The notes under the pieces: model-generated
The model's input: only the letters and a program-made list of their open reading frames with translations
Told to the model about the DNA's origin: nothing
Databases searched by the model: none
NCBI GenBank assembly: GCA_028691155.1
Contig: JAQUZV010000104.1
Coordinates: forward strand, 1 to 7,481
Reading direction: 5' to 3'
Source: Victivallales bacterium
GTDB lineage: Bacteria > Verrucomicrobiota > Lentisphaeria > Victivallales > SZUA-371
DNA: 7,481 nt
In this document: positions 1 through 5,377 of the stretch, one piece after another
Layout of the letters: the number at the start of each line of letters is the position of its first letter
How positions within the stretch are numbered: the first letter of the stretch is position 1
Translations under genes and position numbers: made by a program

Positions 1-619
1 CATCATCGATCTCTCCTCCGGTTACGACGCCGTGCGCACGCACAGTTATCACGCCAAAAACCGCAACATGATCCGCAAAGCGGAAAAAGACGGCATCAGT
101 TGTCGGGCGTCCGAAGACTGGAGTACTTTCCGCCGGCAATATCGAGCCACCATGGACCGGTTGAAGGCAACGTCGCAATATTATTTCCCACCCGAATATT
201 ATACGATTCTGCGGCGCGGCTTCGGTTCCGCCGGCAGTTGCCGGTTGCTGGAAGCCGTCCGGGAGGGAAAGAGCATCGCCTCGCTGCTGCTGCTGCTCTA
301 CGACAATTTCGCCCACTACCATCTCTCCGCCCGCGATCAGGAAACGACCCGGCCCGGAACCGTCAATCTGCTGCTCGATTACGCCATCCGCACCGCCATC
401 GCCGCCGGAGCACGGACCATGCATCTGGGAGGCGGAATCAGCCAGGACGACTCCCTGATGCGCTTCAAAGCGGGATTCTCACCGCAACGCGGAAAGTTTC
501 ATATCGGGTGCCAGATTCATAATGACCCGGTCTATCGGGCCGTATGCCGGGCCTGGGCGCAAAAGTATCCGGAAAAAATCACCCCGTACCGGCATCTGCT
601 GTTGCGGTATCGAAGGTAA
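1..619 (+). CDS. FemAB/GNAT-like acyltransferase (3' part, runs off left edge)
   Basis: The reading frame is open from base 2 to a TAA at 617-619, so about 205 C-terminal residues are visible. The GTG at 32 is only an internal valine, because the frame continues upstream with IIDLSSGYDAV. Two stretches fit the FemAB-like branch of the GNAT superfamily (aminoacyl or acyl transfer to peptidoglycan or cell-surface glycans). One is an N-terminal basic segment, HAKNRNMIRKAEKDGI, resembling the family's 'Rn-irkaek-Gv' helix. The other is HLGGGISQDDSLMRFKAGFS near the C-terminus, the family's 'LGGG...D.L..FK..FS' strand-loop. The middle part (LLLLLYDNFAHYHLSA) looks like the acetyltransferase core beta strands. 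The protein ends with a basic tail. The true start and roughly 100-150 residues lie outside the window. The substrate cannot be told from sequence. The protein is presumably cytoplasmic, as no membrane segment is visible. Superfamily assignment is fairly sure, exact function is not. Confidence 0.8.
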   Translation, partial: IIDLSSGYDAVRTHSYHAKNRNMIRKAEKDGISCRASEDWSTFRRQYRATMDRLKATSQYYFPPEYYTILRRGFGSAGSCRLLEAVREGKSIASLLLLLYDNFAHYHLSARDQETTRPGTVNLLLDYAIRTAIAAGARTMHLGGGISQDDSLMRFKAGFSPQRGKFHIGCQIHNDPVYRAVCRAWAQKYPEKITPYRHLLLRYRR

Positions 620-648
620 CCATTTTGCGATTTTCTTTACATTTCCGG

Positions 649-677
649 TTGCATTGGGAAACTATTCATTGTAATAT
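649..677 (+). promoter_or_regulatory. Candidate sigma70-type promoter for the nitronate monooxygenase-like gene
   Basis: The 127-nt gap before the gene is clearly AT-rich compared with its surroundings. It holds TTGCAT (649-654) and TAATAT (672-677) separated by 17 nt. The -35 matches consensus at only three of six bases, and the -10 at four. Transcription would begin near 684, giving a leader of about 63 nt. Spacing and base composition support it, but the -35 is weak, so this is a candidate only. Confidence 0.4.
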
Positions 678-735
678 TTTTCTTTTCGGGGCATACTTGG
701 GAATATCGATTTTATTTGTAAACAGCTGAAGACAG

Positions 736-748
736 ATGGTAGTACCAT
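736..748 (+). repeat. Short dyad overlapping a start codon, with a four-codon mini-ORF
   Basis: ATGGTA (736-741) and TACCAT (743-748) form a perfect 6-bp inverted repeat around a single central G. The right arm contains the first two bases of the downstream start codon (747-749). The left arm contains an ATG that opens a frame of only four codons (M-V-V-P). Its TGA (748-750) overlaps the downstream start as ATGA. No good Shine-Dalgarno precedes the main start. The dyad is seen directly. Any role as an operator or in translational coupling is speculation. Confidence 0.35.
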
Positions 749-1793
749 GAAATTAAAACCGTTGAAGATAAGAAACCTCACCTCCGAATTTCCGGTTGTT
801 CAGGCGGGAATGGGAGTCCGCATCGGCAACGCGACGCTGGCGGCGGAAGTAGTAAAATCCGGTGGATTCGGCACCATTGCCAGTGTGGGATTCGGACGGG
901 TGGACATCACCATCGACGGATTTGTCGCTGAAGGATGCCGATGTCTGGCCCAGGAAATCAGAACGGCCAAGGAATTGTGTCATAACCGCAAGCCGCTGGG
1001 GGTCAACATCATGGTGGCGTTGTCCACCTATAAGGAGTTTGTGGAGGTCTGCGTCCGCGAAAAAGTCGATTTCATTATTTCTGGAGCAGGATTACCGCTG
1101 CCGCTGCCGGAGTACGTCGGAGATGCGGATATTGCCCTGATTCCGGTAATTTCCAGTGCCCGCGCCCTCGAAGTGGTGGTTCGCTGCTGGAGCCGCAAGT
1201 ACCACCGCAAACCGGACGCCATCATTATCGAAGGCCCGAAATGCGGCGGCCATCTGGGCTTCGCCATGGAGCAGATCGAGCATCCGGAAACCACCGCTTT
1301 GGATCGGTTGCTGCCGGAATGCCGGGAAGTCATGAAGCGCTACGACATCGACGTTCCGGTTCTGGCCGCAGGCGAAATTGCCTCCCGCGCCGATATTGAA
1401 AAGTTCATTGCCATGGGTTATGACGGCGTTCAGATCGGCACCTATTTCATCACGGCGGAAGAGGCCGGTATCGACCGTCGCAGCAAGGAAGTGTTCATCA
1501 ACGCCACCCATGACGACATCGTCATCATCAAAAGTCCGGTCGGCCTGCCCTGCCGGGTGTTGAGGACGCCGCTGGTGCAGCGGGTTCTGGCCGGAAGTCA
1601 GGAACCGTTCCGCTGCCCCTATCACTGTCTGCGCACCTGCAATCCCAGAAAGGCCCCGTTCTGCATTGCCAAGGCGCTGCTGGCAACGTGGTCGGGCGAC
1701 GTCGAAAACGGCCTGTACATGTGCGGCTGCAACATCGATGCCGTCAAAGAAATTTATCCGGTGAAACAGTTTTTCGACACCTTGAAAGATTGA
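747..1793 (+). CDS. Nitronate monooxygenase-family FMN-dependent protein
   Basis: This 348-residue protein belongs to the nitronate monooxygenase / 2-nitropropane dioxygenase family, FMN-binding TIM barrels that oxidise alkyl nitronates. Relatives include FabK-type enoyl reductases. Landmarks in order: FPVVQAGMGV (residues 15-24), the start of the barrel and a flavin-contact loop; LGVNIM (84-89); ISGAGLPLPLP (111-121); EGPKCGGHLG (162-171), where H169 lies at the position of the active-site histidine; PVLAAGEIASRADI (204-217) and GYDGVQIGTYF (224-234), the phosphate-binding end of the barrel. The C-terminus carries six cysteines: C290, C294, C298, C306, C326, C328. As I recall, this cysteine-rich tail is typical of a subgroup common in anaerobes, and its role is unclear to me. 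No signal peptide or membrane segment is seen. ATG 747 fits the family N-terminus, although no strong ribosome-binding site precedes it. rnhC follows almost at once, so the two are probably co-transcribed. Family is secure; the physiological substrate is unknown, and a lipid- or quinone-related reductase role cannot be excluded. Confidence 0.85.
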   Translation: MKLKPLKIRNLTSEFPVVQAGMGVRIGNATLAAEVVKSGGFGTIASVGFGRVDITIDGFVAEGCRCLAQEIRTAKELCHNRKPLGVNIMVALSTYKEFVEVCVREKVDFIISGAGLPLPLPEYVGDADIALIPVISSARALEVVVRCWSRKYHRKPDAIIIEGPKCGGHLGFAMEQIEHPETTALDRLLPECREVMKRYDIDVPVLAAGEIASRADIEKFIAMGYDGVQIGTYFITAEEAGIDRRSKEVFINATHDDIVIIKSPVGLPCRVLRTPLVQRVLAGSQEPFRCPYHCLRTCNPRKAPFCIAKALLATWSGDVENGLYMCGCNIDAVKEIYPVKQFFDTLKD

Positions 1794-1801
1794 ATAAACC
1801 G

Positions 1802-2752
1802 GTGGCAAACCAACCCCATATTTATGTCCGCACGCTGACCGCGGAACAAATTGTCCGGCTTCGGACCATCCTCGAGGCGCAGGGATGGGAAATGAAAGTT
1901 CCCCCTTATACCCATTGGCAGGCTCGACGCGAAAAGACCGTCGTTACCGCCTACACCAGCGGCAAACTTACCGTTCAGGGTCGGGAACTGGAAAATTTCG
2001 TGCTCTTCATTCTGGAACCGGAAATTCTACAGGAAGCCGGATTCGGGTATGAAGATGCAGCACCGGAAGCCGGTCTGCCGGCGGAATTCACGCCCCACGG
2101 CGGCAGCGACGAAAGCGGCAAGGGCGACTATTTCGGTCCTCTGGTGATTGCCGCCGTCTATACCGATCGCCGGGCGGCGGAACAACTGTTGGAACTGGGC
2201 GTCCGGGATTCCAAAGCCATTAAAAGCGATCCTAAAATCCGCCGGATTGCCACCGCAATTCCCGCCATCGTCAATCACCGTTTCGCCGTCGTCACCATCG
2301 GCCCGGAAGCATATAACCGGCTCTATGCCAAAATCGGTAATGTCAACCGGATGCTGGCCTGGGGCCATGCCCGCGCCATCGAAAACCTGCTGCAGAAAGC
2401 CCCGGAATGTACCGCGGTGCTGGCCGACCAGTTCGGCAATGAAGCTCTGATCAAAAACGCGCTGCTGCAACAGGGACGGCAAATCACCCTGTCCCAACGA
2501 ACCAAAGCGGAAAGCGATATTGCGGTCGCCGCCGCCTCCATTATGGCCCGCAATGCCTTTGTGGCCGGTTTGGAACAGCTTGACCGTCTGGCCGGAAGCC
2601 CACTACCCAAGGGCGCCGGAACGAAAGTGGAACAAACGGCCCGGGAGCTGGTCGCCCGCCACGGTGAAAGTATCCTCACCCGAGTGGCCAAAACGCATTT
2701 CCGCACCACCGCCAAGGTACTCGGCCGGGAAACCGACCCCAACTATTGTTGA
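1802..2752 (+). CDS. rnhC: Ribonuclease HIII
   Basis: RNase HIII endonucleolytically cleaves the RNA strand of RNA-DNA hybrids, helping remove primers, R-loops and misincorporated ribonucleotides. From GTG 1802 the protein has 316 residues, close to the usual length of about 300. The N-terminal substrate-binding (TBP-like) domain spans about residues 1-90 and includes PPYTHWQARREKTVVTAYTS and KLTVQGRELENFV. The catalytic domain begins with GGSDESGKGDYFGP (100-113), the family signature holding D103 and E104. The other acidic active-site residues appear to be D209 (LADQFG) and D239 (KAESD). These give the DEDD set, with spacing that fits the family as I know it. The frame stays open upstream into the previous gene. 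GTG 1802 was chosen because MANQPHIYVRTLTAEQ matches a normal N-terminus. A TTG at 1790 overlapping the upstream TGA (as TTGA) is the alternative and would add four residues. Purine-rich GAAAGA (1784-1789) could serve either start. The 8-nt gap suggests co-transcription and translational coupling with the upstream gene. Confidence 0.95.
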   Translation: MANQPHIYVRTLTAEQIVRLRTILEAQGWEMKVPPYTHWQARREKTVVTAYTSGKLTVQGRELENFVLFILEPEILQEAGFGYEDAAPEAGLPAEFTPHGGSDESGKGDYFGPLVIAAVYTDRRAAEQLLELGVRDSKAIKSDPKIRRIATAIPAIVNHRFAVVTIGPEAYNRLYAKIGNVNRMLAWGHARAIENLLQKAPECTAVLADQFGNEALIKNALLQQGRQITLSQRTKAESDIAVAAASIMARNAFVAGLEQLDRLAGSPLPKGAGTKVEQTARELVARHGESILTRVAKTHFRTTAKVLGRETDPNYC

Positions 2753-2774
2753 TCGGCCTCCCGGCGATAAATAA

Positions 2775-2850
2775 CGACAACAAAGAAAGTTTCTCCTCTT
2801 GTAATTTACCCGCGACAACAGTAAAATTTTATTGAGATGTTTTGTTGTCG
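2775..2850. promoter_or_regulatory. Repeated CGACAACA boxes around the glycosyltransferase promoter (possible operators)
   Basis: The octamer CGACAACA occurs at 2775-2782 and again at 2813-2820. Its exact inverse TGTTGTCG is at 2843-2850, and an imperfect inverse with one inserted base (TGTTGaTCG) is at 2747-2755 over the rnhC stop. The second box lies between the -35 and -10 of the predicted promoter, and the third lies just after the predicted transcription start. The second and third form an inverted pair with a 22-nt spacer. No T-run follows, so this is not a terminator. The placement is that of an operator for a DNA-binding regulator, by inference. Confidence 0.45.
2799..2827 (+). promoter_or_regulatory. 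Predicted sigma70-type promoter for the glycosyltransferase gene
   Basis: TTGTAA (2799-2804) and TAAAAT (2822-2827) are separated by exactly 17 nt and match consensus at four and five of six positions. Initiation would be near 2834. That leaves a leader of about 54 nt to ATG 2888 and makes the in-frame ATG at 2837 an unlikely start. The surrounding 2780-2840 stretch is AT-rich. Confidence 0.55.
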
Positions 2851-2875
2851 GTCATCGTCCCGCAATATAAGAAGT

Positions 2876-2884
2876 AGGCAGGGG
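2876..2884 (+). promoter_or_regulatory. Ribosome-binding site deciding the glycosyltransferase start
   Basis: The purine-rich AGGCAGGGG lies 3 nt upstream of ATG 2888, and its AGG core is 9 nt upstream. No comparable site precedes the in-frame ATG at 2837, whose extra 17 residues (MFCCRSSSRNIRSRQGH) look non-coding. Confidence 0.55.
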
Positions 2885-2887
2885 CAT

Positions 2888-3844
2888 ATGAAAAATAATA
2901 CCATTGTTACCGCCGGTGATGCCCATTACGCCTGGGGCGTATGGCTGTTGATCGCCTCGATACGCAAAAACGGCATGGATGAACCGATTCTGGTCGGGAC
3001 TTACCACTGGCCCCGTCAATGGATCGACGACATCAAAAAATTCCCGGGAGTGGAAACGGCCGAATTGTCCCTGACGGACCGACGCAGTGTTACCTGCAGC
3101 AAGCCGGAAATTATCCTGCGGGCCCAAACCGAATATGTTACCTGGCTCGATTGCGATGGTATTTTCACCGGCAATTGCAGCGACGTAATCGGGTCGAAAC
3201 CCGGGGAAATCTACATTCGTTCCCGTACCGCGCCGGAAATTGAAGAAATTTTCCGAAAACAGCGCCGACCCGGGGAAGAACCGGGCGAAATCCCCGCCGC
3301 CGTCCTCGATATCTGGCAACGCGATGTCGGAGAGCACCTGGAACCACGCCGCCGCCGGAGTTGCTCGGCGGGAATTTTCACCATTCATCGCGACTCTTTG
3401 CCGTTCATGCGCCGCTGGATCGAACAGATGAAAAAGGTTCTTCCCGCCGATGTAATGCTGGTGGAAGACGGCAGCATCGCCTATTTCCAAACCGATGACG
3501 CCGTCCTCAATTCCCTGTTGTTGTACGCATACGATGCCCCCGAAATTTCCAGGGAATATCATGCCGACGATACCTCGCGCGCGTTTTACGCCCATTTTGC
3601 CTTCTCTCCCAAACCCTGGATCATGTGGAACTCTTATTCCATGCGTTATTACGACCAGACCATGGCCATCGTGGCCTGGGCTGCTGCCGGCGGATACCTT
3701 CCGACGGCCGGACTGCCGTATTCCCTGCGAAAAGAATGCGGTTGGTTTTTCCGCCGGTCGACCCCGGGAGCCAAATGGTATTCCCGCTGGCTGAAGCTGC
3801 GGCGGAAGTGTCGGGAATGGCGGCGCCGAATGTTCCGCCGTTGA
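2888..3844 (+). CDS. GT8-like nucleotide-sugar glycosyltransferase (GT-A fold)
   Basis: This 318-residue protein is probably a GT-A glycosyltransferase transferring sugar from a nucleotide donor, likely onto a cell-surface glycan. The N-terminus, NNTIVTAGDAHYAWGVWLLIASIR, has the usual first beta strand and helix, where Y14 and A15 would line the nucleotide pocket. SKPEIILRA (71-79) is followed by YVTWLDCDGIF (83-93), whose D88-C-D90 is a DxD-type metal/nucleotide motif. CSAGIFTIHRDS (159-170) resembles the 'N-S-G-x-x' acceptor-side strand. QTDDAVLN (201-208) and HFAFSPKPW (236-244) resemble the GT8 'DQDxLN' and 'HxxGxxKPW' motifs. The last 38 residues are strongly basic and aromatic, perhaps for membrane contact. 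No signal peptide or transmembrane helix is evident. The gene has its own promoter and is flanked by housekeeping genes rather than a polysaccharide cluster. GT-A fold is fairly sure; family GT8 versus a neighbouring family and the acceptor are not. The stop codon overlaps an exact TTGACA (3841-3846). Confidence 0.7.
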   Translation: MKNNTIVTAGDAHYAWGVWLLIASIRKNGMDEPILVGTYHWPRQWIDDIKKFPGVETAELSLTDRRSVTCSKPEIILRAQTEYVTWLDCDGIFTGNCSDVIGSKPGEIYIRSRTAPEIEEIFRKQRRPGEEPGEIPAAVLDIWQRDVGEHLEPRRRRSCSAGIFTIHRDSLPFMRRWIEQMKKVLPADVMLVEDGSIAYFQTDDAVLNSLLLYAYDAPEISREYHADDTSRAFYAHFAFSPKPWIMWNSYSMRYYDQTMAIVAWAAAGGYLPTAGLPYSLRKECGWFFRRSTPGAKWYSRWLKLRRKCREWRRRMFRR

Positions 3845-3869
3845 CAGCAGCAGTGGAGAATAATATCAA
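3841..3869 (+). promoter_or_regulatory. Candidate promoter for rpmA
   Basis: A perfect TTGACA (3841-3846) covers the glycosyltransferase stop codon. It is followed after 17 nt by TATCAA (3864-3869), four of six matches to the -10. This would give a leader of about 150 nt before rpmA. A competing pair further down is TTGCTT (3898-3903) and TATTTT (3920-3925), spaced 16 nt. Either could drive rpmA, and sequence alone does not decide. Confidence 0.35.
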
Positions 3870-3870
3870 A

Positions 3871-3904
3871 AAAGCAAGAAAAAAAGACAAAGACAACTTG
3901 CTTT
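3871..3904. repeat. 8-bp inverted repeat in the rpmA leader
   Basis: AAAGCAAG (3871-3878) and CTTGCTTT (3897-3904) are perfect inverses separated by an 18-nt purine-rich spacer. The arms lie just after the glycosyltransferase gene, inside the 181-nt gap before rpmA. A T-rich stretch (3919-3932) follows some 15 nt later, so this is not a canonical terminator. It could be a weak terminator for the upstream gene or a leader structure. Confidence 0.35.
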
Positions 3905-4014
3905 ATGCGCCAACGGCATTATTTTATTTTTCCTTATTGCAGGAAAAGTGTCGTTACAGGCGACCGGCAGTGAGCGGAACCGAGCAACAATAATATGATT
4001 TGAATATATAAACC

Positions 4015-4018
4015 GGAG
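4015..4018 (+). promoter_or_regulatory. Shine-Dalgarno site of rpmA
   Basis: GGAG ends 7 nt before ATG 4026, in a purine- and AT-rich leader, which is ideal spacing. The AACCGGA context recurs in front of obgE (4332-4338), where the G-rich core is weaker. Confidence 0.7.
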
Positions 4019-4025
4019 AATAAAA

Positions 4026-4274
4026 ATGGCACATAAAAAAGGTCAGTCCAGCAGTAGAAACGGTAGAGACAGTAAGCCGAAGTTTCTCGGCCTCAAGGCC
4101 GCCGGCGGAGAATGGGTCCATGCGGGCAGCATTATCGTCCGTCAGCGCGGAACCAAATATCATCCCGGCAAAAATGTCGGCTGCGGCCGTGACTTTACCC
4201 TTTTCGCCCTCGAAAACGGGATCGTCAACTTCGCCAAGGACGGACGCCAGGTCAATATCATTCCCGAGGCCTGA
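4026..4274 (+). CDS. rpmA: 50S ribosomal protein bL27
   Basis: bL27 binds the large ribosomal subunit, and its N-terminal tail reaches the peptidyl-transferase centre. The 82-residue length is typical. The protein opens with MAHKKG and SSRNGRDS (residues 9-16), then KFLGLKAAGGEWVHAGSIIV (19-38), RQRGTKYHPGKNVGCGRD (39-56), and the TLFALENGIV strand (58-67). These are the standard L27 blocks. There is no N-terminal pro-extension of the Firmicutes type. The usual upstream partner rplU (bL21) is not adjacent. A glycosyltransferase gene and a 181-nt leader take its place, so rpmA must have its own promoter. obgE follows after a strong terminator hairpin, as the conserved rpmA-obgE pair. A slight oddity is GQSSS where many homologues have GGGSS near the N-terminus. 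Identification is certain. Confidence 0.98.
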   Translation: MAHKKGQSSSRNGRDSKPKFLGLKAAGGEWVHAGSIIVRQRGTKYHPGKNVGCGRDFTLFALENGIVNFAKDGRQVNIIPEA

Positions 4275-4302
4275 TGATACCTTTTCAATACCCGATTGAT
4301 GA

Positions 4303-4331
4303 GTCCCGTAGCAATGCGGGGCTTTTTTTTT
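4303..4331 (+). terminator. Intrinsic terminator between rpmA and obgE
   Basis: GTCCCGTA (4303-4310) pairs with TGCGGGGC (4315-4322), an 8-bp stem with two G-U pairs, closed by a GCAA (GNRA) tetraloop. Nine T residues (4323-4331) follow directly. This is a textbook Rho-independent terminator. It sits 28 nt after the rpmA stop and only 17 nt before the obgE ATG, so obgE transcription must either read through it or start inside or upstream of it. Confidence 0.9.
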
Positions 4332-4348
4332 AACCGGATAAAAAATTC

Positions 4349-5368
4349 ATGTTTGTAGATAAAGTCATAATTTCCCTGAAAGGCGGCGACGGCGGCAACG
4401 GCTGCTGCAGTTTCCGGCGGGAAAAATTCATTCCCAAAGGCGGGCCGGACGGAGGCGACGGCGGCCCCGGCGGCAATGTCGTACTCGAAACCGCCACCAG
4501 TGAACAAAGTCTGGCGCCGTTCGTCTTCAATCGTCATTATGCGGCGAAAAACGGACCGCACGGCAAGGGAAAGACGCTGCACGGGCGCAAAGGAGACGAC
4601 ATCATTCTGAAGGTTCCCGTCGGGACGGTGGTCTGTGACGCCGACACCGGCGAATTCATTGTCGACCTGGACCGGGAAGGATCGCGCTTTGTCATCGCCA
4701 AAGGCGGCAAAGGCGGTCGGGGCAATGCCCGTTTTCTGAGCAATCAGAACCGGGCGCCGCGGGAACACGAACCCGGCGCGCCGGGTGAAGAATGCAAAAT
4801 CGTCATGGAGCTCAAAACCATTGCCGATGTGGGATTGGTCGGATATCCCAATGCCGGGAAATCGACGTTGCTGGGAGCGGTATCGCAAGCTCATCCCAAA
4901 GTGGCGCCCTATCCTTTTACCACGTTACATCCTTTCGTCGGTGTGGTGGAGCTCCCGGATTTCGTCCGGTTGACCATTGCCGACATTCCGGGACTGGTCG
5001 ACGGCGCCCACGAAAATGTGGGGCTGGGACACGCGTTTCTGAAGCATATCGAGCGAACCAAGGTTTTGGCCTATGTGCTGGATATGGGAGCGGTGGACGG
5101 ACGCAGTCCCTGGGAAGATTTCGAACATCTGCGCCGGGAACTGGAATTTTACATGAAAGGGTTGTCGCAACGCCCCAGCATCATCATCGCCAATAAGATG
5201 GACTTGCCGGAAAGTGCGGAAAACCTTGAACTGCTGCGGCAATGCGAAGCCGTCAACGGACTGGAAATCATTCCGATCAGCGCCGCTGTCGACGACGACT
5301 TTTCCGCGCTGACCGCCCGACTGCGGGAACTCGTCGACGGAGAAAAGAACAAACCCGTTTTCTATTGA
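4349..5368 (+). CDS. obgE: Obg GTPase (ribosome assembly / stress GTPase)
   Basis: ObgE is an essential, slow-cycling GTPase that binds the 50S subunit, monitors its assembly and responds to the alarmone ppGpp. The 339 residues match the short form, with the Obg domain plus G domain but no C-terminal OCT domain. The glycine-rich Obg domain fills about residues 1-158, for example KGGDGGNG (11-18), GPDGGDGGPGG (32-42) and AKGGKGGRGN (117-126). The G domain shows G1 GYPNAGKS (165-172), the switch I threonines PFTT (189-192), G3 DIPGL (212-216), G4 NKMD (282-285) and G5 ISA (310-312). The first residues, MFVDKVI, are the normal start. Only a weak GGA lies about 10 nt upstream. The gene follows rpmA across a terminator and precedes an HD hydrolase by 9 nt, probably in one transcript. 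It is cytoplasmic and ribosome-associated. All GTPase motifs are intact. Confidence 0.98.
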   Translation: MFVDKVIISLKGGDGGNGCCSFRREKFIPKGGPDGGDGGPGGNVVLETATSEQSLAPFVFNRHYAAKNGPHGKGKTLHGRKGDDIILKVPVGTVVCDADTGEFIVDLDREGSRFVIAKGGKGGRGNARFLSNQNRAPREHEPGAPGEECKIVMELKTIADVGLVGYPNAGKSTLLGAVSQAHPKVAPYPFTTLHPFVGVVELPDFVRLTIADIPGLVDGAHENVGLGHAFLKHIERTKVLAYVLDMGAVDGRSPWEDFEHLRRELEFYMKGLSQRPSIIIANKMDLPESAENLELLRQCEAVNGLEIIPISAAVDDDFSALTARLRELVDGEKNKPVFY

Positions 5369-5377
5369 TCGTGCGTC

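Noticed and set aside
1092..1808. Long open frame (238 codons) on the minus strand across the nitronate monooxygenase gene
   Set aside because: It lies wholly antisense to a gene with clear family motifs, and its translation has no recognisable domain. It is a by-product of codon bias in GC-rich DNA.
2813..2850. CGACAACA/TGTTGTCG hairpin as a terminator of rnhC
   Set aside because: The loop is 22 nt, no T-run follows, and the predicted promoter -10 lies in the loop. An operator reading fits better.
2837..2887. N-terminal extension of the glycosyltransferase from ATG 2837
   Set aside because: The predicted transcription start is at about 2834, there is no ribosome-binding site, and the extra residues look non-coding. 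ATG 2888 has a purine-rich site.
2852..3595. 247-codon minus-strand frame across the glycosyltransferase gene
   Set aside because: It is antisense to a frame with a promoter, a ribosome-binding site and GT-A motifs, and its translation is low-complexity and unrecognised.
4371..4490. Glycine-codon-rich GGCGGC-like repeats as a DNA repeat element
   Set aside because: These simply encode the glycine-rich Obg domain of ObgE.
4160..4894. 244-codon minus-strand frame spanning rpmA and obgE
   Set aside because: It crosses two unmistakable housekeeping genes and the terminator, so it is a shadow frame.
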